From Desulfomicrobium orale DSM 12838 (GTDB lineage Bacteria; Desulfobacterota; Desulfovibrionia; Desulfovibrionales; Desulfomicrobiaceae), in the NCBI RefSeq assembly GCF_001553625.1, contig NZ_CP014230.1, positions 434,001 through 498,000 on the forward strand: 64,000 nt of DNA, given 5' to 3'. Positions 43,901-51,784 of this stretch are shown piece by piece. The notes beneath the pieces are model-generated. The model saw nothing but the letters and a program-made list of their open reading frames with translations, ran no database searches and was not told the DNA's origin. Within the stretch, counting starts at the first letter, position 1, and the number at the start of each line of letters is the position of its first letter. Position numbers and translations under genes: made by a program.

Positions 43901-44470
43901 ATGAGCGTTCTCCTGCTGGCTCTTTTTCTGGCCCTGACGGCCCAAGCCCCGGCCATGGCCCACCGGGTCAACATCTTCGCCTATGTGGAAGGAAGCGACG
44001 TGCTGGTGGAATGCGTTTTCAGCACATCCAGCCCGGTCCGGGACGGGCAGATCAATGTCTTCGATTCGATCAGCGGCGAGGAACTTCTGCAGGGGAAGAC
44101 GGACGACAAGGGCTTTTTCCGCTTCCCCGTGCCTGAGAAAGCCCGCGCCGCCGGGAGCGGGCTGCGGATCCGGATCAACGCCGGTGAAGGTCACCAGAAT
44201 GAATGGACAGTGGAAGCCGGGGAGCTGGTTTCGGCTGCACCAGCCACACCCGCCCCCGCGGAGGCCCAGGGTAACGCCGCACCCGGCGGACTGACCAGGG
44301 ACGATGTGGAGGCTGTGGTCAACGCGGCTCTGGACGCCAAACTCGCGCCCATCAAACGCGCCGTGCTGGGACAATCCGGCCCCGGCGTGGTCGAAATTGT
44401 GGGCGGCATCGGCTGGATTTTCGGACTGGCCGGAGTGGCCGCCTATTTCCGGAGCCGTCCGCGTGATTGA
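43901..44470 (+). CDS. nikL: NikL/CbiL-type accessory membrane protein of the ECF importer
   Basis: The 189-residue protein has a signal peptide ending M-A, then a mature start H-R-V-N-I-F-A-Y, again with His first, a small Ig-like extracytoplasmic domain (D-K-G-F-F-R-F-P), an Ala/Pro-rich linker and one C-terminal membrane helix (about 160-180). This is the layout of NikL/CbiL proteins, which replace the small NikN/CbiN subunit. It lies 13 bp after cbiM and overlaps cbiQ by 8 bp. Confidence 0.82.
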   Translation: MSVLLLALFLALTAQAPAMAHRVNIFAYVEGSDVLVECVFSTSSPVRDGQINVFDSISGEELLQGKTDDKGFFRFPVPEKARAAGSGLRIRINAGEGHQNEWTVEAGELVSAAPATPAPAEAQGNAAPGGLTRDDVEAVVNAALDAKLAPIKRAVLGQSGPGVVEIVGGIGWIFGLAGVAAYFRSRPRD

Positions 44471-45233
44471 CGAGCCCTTCAGCGCCGGTCCGTCTTTTCT
44501 GCATACACTGGATCCCCGCTTCCGCCTGGTCATGGCCACGATCTTTTCCCTGACCGTCGCCCTGGCCCGGCGGCCCGAAACGGCCCTGGCCGGGCTTTTC
44601 TGCGCCGCGCTGCTGCTGGGCCTGAGCCGCCCGCCCGTGCCTCCCCTGATGCGCCGCACGGCGGCAGTAAGCATGTTCCTGTTCTTTCTGTGGGCGGTGG
44701 TACCCCTCACCATGCCCGGAGAGACGCTTACCGCCATCGGCCCCCTCACGGTCAGCCGGGAAGGCGTGGCACTGGTCTGGCTGGTGACCCTCAAGGCCAA
44801 CGCCATCTTCTTCGCGTTCCTGGCTCTGGTGGCCACCATGGACTCGGCCACCATCGGACAGGCTCTGGACCGCCTGGGAGCTCCGCCCAGGCTGGTCTTC
44901 CTTTTTCTCTTCACCTACCGCTATCTGCACGTTCTGACCGGAGAATGGCAGCGGCTGCTGACCGCCGCGAAACTGCGCGGCTTCATTCCCCGGACGAACA
45001 TGCACACGTACCGCACGCTCGGCTTTCTCTTCGGCATGGTGCTGGTGCGCGCCTTCGACCGCTCGGAGCGGGTCTATCAGGCCATGTTGCTGCGCGGATT
45101 TACGGGACGGTTCCGGACGGTGCGGCGGTTCGCGGCCCGCTCGCGGGATGCCGCTGCCGCCGCGTGCTTTCTCGGGCTGACGGCGGGCCTTTTGACCGTC
45201 GAATTCATGGGGATGGGAGCGGCCAGTGTCTGA
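44463..45233 (+). CDS. cbiQ: ECF transporter transmembrane (T) subunit CbiQ/NikQ
   Basis: The T component couples ATP hydrolysis to the S component. GTG 44463 has GGAG 8 nt upstream and gives 256 residues. It has an N-terminal L-D-P-R-F motif, five or so membrane helices and the A-x-x-x-R-G coupling signature (A-K-L-R-G near residue 175 and A-M-L-L-R-G near 210) that contacts the ATPase. Overlaps with nikL and with the ATPase gene indicate a single transcript. Confidence 0.92.
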   Translation: MIDEPFSAGPSFLHTLDPRFRLVMATIFSLTVALARRPETALAGLFCAALLLGLSRPPVPPLMRRTAAVSMFLFFLWAVVPLTMPGETLTAIGPLTVSREGVALVWLVTLKANAIFFAFLALVATMDSATIGQALDRLGAPPRLVFLFLFTYRYLHVLTGEWQRLLTAAKLRGFIPRTNMHTYRTLGFLFGMVLVRAFDRSERVYQAMLLRGFTGRFRTVRRFAARSRDAAAAACFLGLTAGLLTVEFMGMGAASV

Positions 45234-45951
45234 ACACCCGGTTTTTGCTCTGGAGCATGTCTCCTTTGCCTATCCTTCAGGCCGGACGGTACTGCGGGAC
45301 GTCTCCTTCGCCTTCCGGGCCGGAGAAAAAATCGGTCTGTATGGCCCGAACGGCAGCGGCAAGACCACGCTCTTCCATCTGATCACGGGCCTGCTTACTC
45401 CCGGCTCCGGACGGATATTCTTTCATGGCCGTCCCGTCAGCGGAGAAAAGGACTTCCGGGCCGTGCGCCGGGAAATCGGCCTGGTGCTGCAAAACGCCGA
45501 GGACCAGCTCTTCAATCCTACCGTGCTGGACGATGTGGCCTTCGGCCCGCTGAATCTGGGCCTTGCCCCTGAAGAAGCCCGCCGGCGGGCCGTGGAAACC
45601 TTAGGGAGCCTCGGCCTTGACGGCTTCGAGGACCGCCTGACCCATCACCTGTCCGGCGGCGAGAAAAAGCTGGTCTCCCTGGCCACAATTCTGGCCATGC
45701 GGCCACGGGTTCTGCTGCTGGACGAACCCACCAACGATCTGGACCCGGCCACCAGAGACCGGCTGGCAGAAATTCTGACCGCCCTTCCCACGGACCGGAT
45801 AATCATCTCCCACGACTGGGATTTTCTGGCCCGGACCACCGGCAGCTACCTGACCGTACAAAGCGGCGGGCAGCTGGCCCGCACGCCGTACCTGACCCAC
45901 GCACACACCCACGCCCATCCTCTGGGCGACATGCCCCATCAGCACCGTTAG
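45226..45951 (+). CDS. cbiO: ECF transporter ATP-binding subunit CbiO/NikO with a His-rich tail
   Basis: The 241-residue ATPase powers metal uptake. It has Walker A (G-P-N-G-S-G-K-T-T near residue 40), Q-loop L-Q-N-A-E-D-Q-L-F, signature L-S-G-G-E-K, Walker [12 protein letters not shown] and switch H in I-S-H-D-W. It starts with GTG overlapping cbiQ by 8 bp. The last ~20 residues contain six His (H-A-H-T-H-A-H ... H-Q-H-R), which may bind metal in the cytoplasm and sense or buffer nickel. Confidence 0.93.
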   Translation: MSEHPVFALEHVSFAYPSGRTVLRDVSFAFRAGEKIGLYGPNGSGKTTLFHLITGLLTPGSGRIFFHGRPVSGEKDFRAVRREIGLVLQNAEDQLFNPTVLDDVAFGPLNLGLAPEEARRRAVETLGSLGLDGFEDRLTHHLSGGEKKLVSLATILAMRPRVLLLDEPTNDLDPATRDRLAEILTALPTDRIIISHDWDFLARTTGSYLTVQSGGQLARTPYLTHAHTHAHPLGDMPHQHR

Positions 45952-45996
45952 GCGACACGACCTCCTGAGAAGCCGTCACAGGGGGCAAGTACCGGG

Positions 45997-48093
45997 TCAA
46001 AAGCTGAGCTCCCGCTCCCAGAGCACGCGCAGGTTGATCCAGACCCGCCGGGCCAGAGACTCCGTCCAGACCCGGACCGCCACTACGCCCCGGATACGGG
46101 TCTGAGCGCCGACCTCACCCTCGGGCAGGCAGAAAACCCGATGCCGCGGTACCTGCATGACCAGGCCGTCCTGGATCGTGGTCTCGATCTGACCGCCATT
46201 GACTCCGGCCAGAAGCGGCCATTCCAGAGTGCGGCCAGCGTAGGTATCCAGTTTGCGGATGACGCAGGGCACGGCAGACAGCCCTGGATTTTCGGGCAGA
46301 AAACGGCCCTTCTGATCCAAGGTCAGACGGGAGAAATCATCACTTTCGGCCAAAGCGTGAATCTCCCACACCCCGGGAGTGGCCACAAGCAGCAGTTCAT
46401 GCCCCCGCGCCACTATCGCGCCGGGGCGCACCGTCTCATCCGCCGCCATGACCCTGCCGGACCGAGGTGCGGTCAGGGCCAGACGGGCTATCTCATCCTC
46501 GCGCTGACGCAGGGCCGCCCGTGCCGCACGCAATTCCTCACGCAGAATAGACAATTCCGCGTTGTTTCCACCTTCCATACTGGCGGCAGAAACCTGCTGT
46601 TCGAGCCGCGCCAGCCGGAAGCCGGCCGACTCCACTTCGCGCTCCAGCTCCGGACTGCTCAGTCTGACCAGAATCTGCCCTTCGGACACAAGATCTCCGG
46701 GACGCACGGAGAACTCTTCCACCCGGCCCCCGTGGGGCGCATACAAGTGGACCTCGTTTCGCAGTTGCAGCATGGCAGGCATACTCACGGTGCGAGGCCA
46801 GGGCATGAACAGAAACACGGCAAAAAAACCAGCCAGCACAAAGGGGACCACGGGACGCACAGCAGCGTGTTCGCGCAGGCTCCGCCAGACGCGCACCTCC
46901 CTCCACACGGGCAAAAGAATGAACCAACCGATCTCCACAGCCATGAGCAGCACTCCCAGCACTTTGAAGAAAAAAGCGTACACGAGCAGGGCAATGCCCA
47001 GAAACAGAAAAAAGCGGTATAGCCAGGTGCACACGGCATAAACGATCATAAGCCGCCGGGTCCGCAGGGGCGCACTGTCCGGGGCAGGCTGGTCCAGCCG
47101 GAAGAGCAGGCCGCGCAGTTTCCAGGAGGCCAGGGCGAAAGCCCGGGTCTGAAGATTGGGAATACCCCACAGATCCATGAGCAGATAATAGCCGTCAAAA
47201 CGCATGAATGGGCTCAGGTTGACAGCCAAGCTGATAAGCCAGGTCACTCCGGCGAAGAGAAACAGTGCGTCACGCAGATGGCCGGGCTCCGCCAGATTCC
47301 AGAACAGCAGCGCCCAGGCGGCCACCATCACCTCCACTCCCAGCCCGGCCAGACTGATATACAGCCGGGAACGATGACTGGGCAGCTTCCAGACATCGGT
47401 GGCGTCGGTGTAGAGCATAGGGTAGCCGACGATGATGGCCAACCCCATGGCCGGAACTCGGCAGCCGTGACGGACGGCCGTCAGAGCGTGCCCGAACTCG
47501 TGCAGAATTTTGGCTGCGGCCAGAGCCAGAAGCATGGCGACAATACCCGGCGGCGTGAGCATGTCCGGCAGAAACGAGGTGAATTCATCCCAGCGCACGG
47601 ACACCAGCGCCAAGCCGCACAATCCCGCCAAAACCGTAAGCATCAGAAAAAGAGGGCTGAACAGCCAGGAGATGTACGGCAGCATGGTCCGCAGCATGTG
47701 TTGCGGTCGCACAAGCGGAACGCGTACAGACAGGTAGGTGTGTAAAATCGTTTTCAGCAGTCCCTGATCCCGCCGCCGGGCCAGGGTCAGCAAATACTCC
47801 GTATCTCTGGGGCTGGAAGCCTGCAAAAGCTGGCTCCGGGCCAAAAAAGCGGCCAGTTCCTCCACCTGTCCGGCCGGAATGGCGCGGGCCGCTTCACCGG
47901 ACGCAGCCCGTGCCACCAGTTCCGGATTGCCCGCACTCCAATGCTTGAGAATGAGTAACTCGTCCAAACCTATGGAGAAAAAACGGTTTGCCGTGATGTC
48001 GTGCAAGGTCCAGCACGGCTCACCATTTTCGCGCGGTGGAGCCGGATGGATGTCAATGTCTTCGCGCAGAGGGCGCAGGAAGGCTTGGGTCAT
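45997..48093 (-). CDS. M50-type membrane metalloprotease fused to a HlyD-like arm
   Basis: The 698-residue protein combines three parts. Residues ~10-95 resemble a PqqD-like recognition domain (W-T-L-H-D-I-T-A-N-R-F-F). Residues ~140-440 are polytopic with the zinc motif H-E-F-G-H near 201 and a second metal residue in F-M-R-F-D-G-Y-Y near 301, as in site-2 proteases. Residues ~455-690 are a HlyD-like arm with a lipoyl half-motif, a short coiled coil and a beta-barrel. It is the last gene of the adhesin operon and lies 31 bp after the preceding gene. In YydH-like proteins such fusions are thought to process or export peptides; a role in adhesin export is inference. A TTG at 48150 is a weaker start. 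Confidence 0.82.
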   Translation of the reverse strand: MTQAFLRPLREDIDIHPAPPRENGEPCWTLHDITANRFFSIGLDELLILKHWSAGNPELVARAASGEAARAIPAGQVEELAAFLARSQLLQASSPRDTEYLLTLARRRDQGLLKTILHTYLSVRVPLVRPQHMLRTMLPYISWLFSPLFLMLTVLAGLCGLALVSVRWDEFTSFLPDMLTPPGIVAMLLALAAAKILHEFGHALTAVRHGCRVPAMGLAIIVGYPMLYTDATDVWKLPSHRSRLYISLAGLGVEVMVAAWALLFWNLAEPGHLRDALFLFAGVTWLISLAVNLSPFMRFDGYYLLMDLWGIPNLQTRAFALASWKLRGLLFRLDQPAPDSAPLRTRRLMIVYAVCTWLYRFFLFLGIALLVYAFFFKVLGVLLMAVEIGWFILLPVWREVRVWRSLREHAAVRPVVPFVLAGFFAVFLFMPWPRTVSMPAMLQLRNEVHLYAPHGGRVEEFSVRPGDLVSEGQILVRLSSPELEREVESAGFRLARLEQQVSAASMEGGNNAELSILREELRAARAALRQREDEIARLALTAPRSGRVMAADETVRPGAIVARGHELLLVATPGVWEIHALAESDDFSRLTLDQKGRFLPENPGLSAVPCVIRKLDTYAGRTLEWPLLAGVNGGQIETTIQDGLVMQVPRHRVFCLPEGEVGAQTRIRGVVAVRVWTESLARRVWINLRVLWERELSF

Positions 48094-48124
48094 GATTCTG
48101 CAGGACCACTCGTCCGGCTGGGGG

Positions 48125-49438
48125 TCAGATACCCAGCCACATGCGCGCAATGGCCAGTGGGCGCCGCAGCAGATAGAACCCCAGGGGCATTTTCTCGCCG
48201 AAAATACGGCCCGTCCCGAAATAGCCTATGCGCATTTCCGGTACACCCTGGTCGATGGTGGCCAGCACTTCGTAAGCCAGCACGCCCTTGGGGCTTTCTC
48301 CGGGCTGGTAGCCGATGGAGCGCACTGTCGCCTTGATGGGCGTGCCCGGCGTGAGGTTCAGATAGAGATGCGCTGTGTCGCCGACCTTCAAAAGAGCCGC
48401 GTCACCGGCCGGAACCCAGATCTTCACTTCCATCCGGGCGGGGTCAGCGATGGTCAGAAGCCGCTCGCCCATGCTCACGGACTTCCCGGCCCAAGATGGA
48501 TAGTCTTCCACCAGAGCCACGCCGGGACGCGAAGCCACCACATTCATGCGGCCCTTGAGTTCCGTCAGATACGCCAGTTCCGCCTTGGCTTCTTCCCGCC
48601 GTACTTCCAACTCCGGCAGGCGCAGGGTACTGTCGGTCATGAACAGCGCGCCCTGCCGGGCTTGCCGCAGGGCCTCCTCGGCACTGGACAGGTTTTCGCG
48701 AGCCACCTGGATCTGGTTGTCGATCCTGAGCTGCTCGAAAACCACCAATGTATCGCCTAAGGCCACACTCTGAAACGGCTCCACGGCCATGTGCCCGACA
48801 ATGCCGTCCACGGGAGAGCGCACCACCGTGGGATCGAGCGGTACCACTTCCCCGAGACCAAGTACCGCCGACGGCACGGGCATGGCGCTCAAGACCAGTA
48901 AAACAAGACCAGCGATCCAGGCCGGACCGATCCGGAAAAATCCGCGCAGACGAGCGGACAGGCCGGGCCGCCGAAGAGTGCGGAGCATGGCCCCAGTCAC
49001 CTTGCATAGACGTCCGGCCAGAGTCAGATCTTCCGGGGTCCATTCCTGGGTGCGGCCCAGCAGCAGATGCCCAGCCGGGACCCCGTCACGGAGAAATACC
49101 GGGCAGAGCAGCAATCTACCCGGAAGCCACTGGCCCCATTCCCTGGCCGCGGCCGGAGGAAAATCCGCAGAGAGAAACTCCCGCGGCGTGTTCTGGCCGC
49201 CCCAGAGACTTTCCAGACGGCGCAGGTACTGGGCGCAAGGCGAGTTCCTGTCGGCGCTGACCACCCCGGCGAAAGTCACCTCCAGATCGGGAGTCTGCTT
49301 AGAAGGCAAAAACGCCGCGAACTCATGAGGCAGTACCTGCCTCGACTCGTTGACCAGAATCAGCAGCACCTCCCGCGCACTCAGCGCGGCCAGCAGGCGG
49401 TCTTCCACAAAATCCCGGAGGGACGCTTGCGGCTTCAC
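48125..49438 (-). CDS. HlyD-family adaptor with an N-terminal GAF-like domain
   Basis: The 437-residue protein has a soluble N-terminal region (about 1-165) that looks like a GAF domain, then one membrane helix (~172-192), and a periplasmic HlyD-like arm: lipoyl half-motif R-S-P-V-D-G-I-V-G, an alpha-hairpin (~245-300) and R-P-G-V-A-L-V-E-D with beta-barrel. GAF-like domains bind small ligands, so secretion could respond to a signal in the cytoplasm; this is inference. It lies 18 bp after the smaller adaptor. Confidence 0.8.
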   Translation of the reverse strand: MKPQASLRDFVEDRLLAALSAREVLLILVNESRQVLPHEFAAFLPSKQTPDLEVTFAGVVSADRNSPCAQYLRRLESLWGGQNTPREFLSADFPPAAAREWGQWLPGRLLLCPVFLRDGVPAGHLLLGRTQEWTPEDLTLAGRLCKVTGAMLRTLRRPGLSARLRGFFRIGPAWIAGLVLLVLSAMPVPSAVLGLGEVVPLDPTVVRSPVDGIVGHMAVEPFQSVALGDTLVVFEQLRIDNQIQVARENLSSAEEALRQARQGALFMTDSTLRLPELEVRREEAKAELAYLTELKGRMNVVASRPGVALVEDYPSWAGKSVSMGERLLTIADPARMEVKIWVPAGDAALLKVGDTAHLYLNLTPGTPIKATVRSIGYQPGESPKGVLAYEVLATIDQGVPEMRIGYFGTGRIFGEKMPLGFYLLRRPLAIARMWLGI

Positions 49439-49456
49439 GTCATGTCCTTCCGCGCC

Positions 49457-50179
49457 TTACGGCTGCTCCAAGGTCACGATACCCGACATGCCCGGCCGGG
49501 CCAAACCCGAAGCACTGTCCAGCCGTCCGAAGATCTTGATGGTACGGTTCAGGGGATCGGCCACGGGAGCAATCTGACGCACAGTGCCGTTCACAACGGA
49601 GTTCGTTTCATACACGCTCATAGAGAAACCCTGTCCCACACGCACATCCTGAATGGCCGTGGATGGCAGCAGGAAATGGACCTCCAGATTTTCCGTGCTC
49701 ACAATCTCCAGCAGCGGCTTGCCCGCGCCCACATACTCTCCCTTCCCGGCGGACAGGGAAACCACGGCTCCGGCAAAGGGGGCGCGCACGGCGCAGCGCT
49801 CTACGTCAAGCTGAGCCAAGGCCCTGGCCTGGGCGCTGATGTCCACTTCGGCCTGGGCCTTTTCCATTTCCTGCACGCTGGCCGACTCCATGCGGGCCAG
49901 ACTCCGGGTGTTCTGGAGCACTGCCTGAGCCAGACGCTCCGCCGCTTTGGTCTGCGCCAGGTGGGCCTTGTAGCCCCGGCAGTCCAGTTCGACGAGGACG
50001 GCCCCGGCATCGAAAGACTCCCCTTCGCGCACACGCAGGGCGCCGACAACAGTGTTCAATTGACTGGAAAGAACCACATGGTCGCGGGCCACGATCTGTC
50101 CGCGCACCGCGTCATCGGCCTGGACCGAAACGGCCGGAAGAAGCAGCGCAAGCACCGCCAGCAGAACTTTTCCTGTCAT
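49457..50179 (-). CDS. Periplasmic adaptor (RND/HlyD membrane-fusion type)
   Basis: The 240-residue protein has a cleavable signal peptide (ending V-Q-A) instead of a membrane anchor. It has a lipoyl domain split around a short alpha-hairpin (~70-125), R-A-P-F-A-G-A-V-V-S, and a beta-barrel. It is short for the family. The start overlaps the TolC-like gene by 4 bp, so it probably connects the outer-membrane channel with the inner-membrane partners. Confidence 0.85.
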   Translation of the reverse strand: MTGKVLLAVLALLLPAVSVQADDAVRGQIVARDHVVLSSQLNTVVGALRVREGESFDAGAVLVELDCRGYKAHLAQTKAAERLAQAVLQNTRSLARMESASVQEMEKAQAEVDISAQARALAQLDVERCAVRAPFAGAVVSLSAGKGEYVGAGKPLLEIVSTENLEVHFLLPSTAIQDVRVGQGFSMSVYETNSVVNGTVRQIAPVADPLNRTIKIFGRLDSASGLARPGMSGIVTLEQP

Positions 50180-51720
50180 TGGGCCTCCTCCGTGACCACC
50201 GTGGGAGCGGGCAGAGCCAAAAGCGAGGAGAAGTCTCCGCCGCCCCAGAGCTTGTGATTGACCCCGGCCACGGTGTCCGTCAGGCCGCGCAAATCGCGGG
50301 GCAGCCCGGCATAATCCAGATAGTCCACGCCCAAGGCGGTGAACAGATTGTTCAGAGACTGATAGTAGTTAATGAAAGACTGCTCGCGGTTCATGCGGCT
50401 GGTAATGGCCGACATGGATTTCTGGATGACATCCAGACGCATTCCCTGTCCCTGGCTGACCTTGCGAGTGGCCAATACCTTCAGACGTTCCTCCACATCA
50501 GCCAGGATTTTAGCCCGATTCACGGCCTGGGCCGCGAAATCGTGCTGCTGCGCGGCCAAGTTGACCTGCGCCAGCACGGCCATGCCCATCGCCAACCCCT
50601 GTGCCTCATCCATTTCCTCCTGCACGGCGAGCATCTTCTTTTTGGTCGGCCATTTGACCAGATTCATGAGATTGTAGGCCACATGCACCGAGGCCTGCTG
50701 CCAGGTGGAGTGCAGATCGAAACTATTGGAGTCGTAATTTGCGGACAGACTGATGCCGATGCCGGGCACCAAATCCAGAATGGCCTTTTTGGCCTCCAGA
50801 GCCGTGATGCGCCGCTGGTAACCCCATTCAAAAATTTCGGGCCGGTGGGAAAAGGCGTAGTTTTCCATCTGCTCCCGGGTCAGGTCCAGATCCCGGACCA
50901 GGCCGTACCAAGCCGGTGGAGCAAGACGCGGCAAATGGTCCGAGGGCAGATTCATGAGGGCGGCCAGTTCCACCTTGGCCAGAGAAAGCTCGTGGGCCAG
51001 GTCTTCCATCTGGCGGATCATCTGGAGCAGGTTCTTCTGGTAGGTCAGGACCTCTTCCAGAGGGCGCAAACGCTCGCTTTCCACTGTTCTGGCCGTGGAC
51101 AGGGCCTCTTCGGCCTGTTCCAGCACCTTGCGGATATCACCTTGCAGCTGCTGGGCCACGAGCACCTTGAAGAAGGCAGTGCGGGTTTCGCTGACCAGAT
51201 CCTGCACCACCTTGCGCTGCTGTTCCTTGGCGATGAGGAAGCGGTTGGCCTGCTGGTGCAGGGTATAGTAGCTGACGCCCACATCCAGAATATTCCAGGA
51301 CAGGGCCAGTTCTCCCGTAACCTTGTCGCGGTCCTCACTGGTGGAATAGTCTGTGGATTTCACCCCCGTGCGCAGGTTGCGGCTGACGGACGCGTCCCAG
51401 TTGGAGCGGTGATCGGCCTCTCCTCTGGCCGTGAGTTCCGGCAGCAGGTCGAACATGCTCAGATCGTACTGGCGCTGCCTGAGAGAGACTTCAAACATCT
51501 TCAGACGATGCTCCAGATTGTACTTGAGCACCCGGGCGATTGCCTCGTCCAGTGTCAGGGTTTCCGGCAGGGGTTCCTGCGGAATCCGCACACGGTCCTG
51601 CAGGAGAACGGCGGTTTCCTCGGCTTCCACAGCGGTGATGGCTTTGGGTTTGATGGCGCAACCGGTGGCGAGAAACGCGCAGCCGAGCAGCAGAACAACA
51701 GTTTTCAGAATGCGGAACAT
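50176..51720 (-). CDS. TolC-family outer-membrane lipoprotein
   Basis: The 514-residue protein starts at ATG 51720 behind AAGGA and has a lipoprotein signal with lipobox L-A-T-G-C at residue ~19. Two repeats of long helices and barrel strands follow, as in TolC/NodT: L-T-L-D-E-A-I-A-R-V-L-K-Y-N-L near residue 55 and L-T-R-E-Q-M-E-N-Y-A-F near 285. It should form the trimeric channel through the outer membrane. It follows the adhesin gene by 64 bp and overlaps the adaptor by 4 bp. Confidence 0.88.
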   Translation of the reverse strand: MFRILKTVVLLLGCAFLATGCAIKPKAITAVEAEETAVLLQDRVRIPQEPLPETLTLDEAIARVLKYNLEHRLKMFEVSLRQRQYDLSMFDLLPELTARGEADHRSNWDASVSRNLRTGVKSTDYSTSEDRDKVTGELALSWNILDVGVSYYTLHQQANRFLIAKEQQRKVVQDLVSETRTAFFKVLVAQQLQGDIRKVLEQAEEALSTARTVESERLRPLEEVLTYQKNLLQMIRQMEDLAHELSLAKVELAALMNLPSDHLPRLAPPAWYGLVRDLDLTREQMENYAFSHRPEIFEWGYQRRITALEAKKAILDLVPGIGISLSANYDSNSFDLHSTWQQASVHVAYNLMNLVKWPTKKKMLAVQEEMDEAQGLAMGMAVLAQVNLAAQQHDFAAQAVNRAKILADVEERLKVLATRKVSQGQGMRLDVIQKSMSAITSRMNREQSFINYYQSLNNLFTALGVDYLDYAGLPRDLRGLTDTVAGVNHKLWGGGDFSSLLALPAPTVVTEEAQ

Positions 51721-51784
51721 GGAAAAAATCCTTCTCGTGCTTGATGTTATCAAGAGGTTTGAAATTATCCTTCCGGAACGGTTC

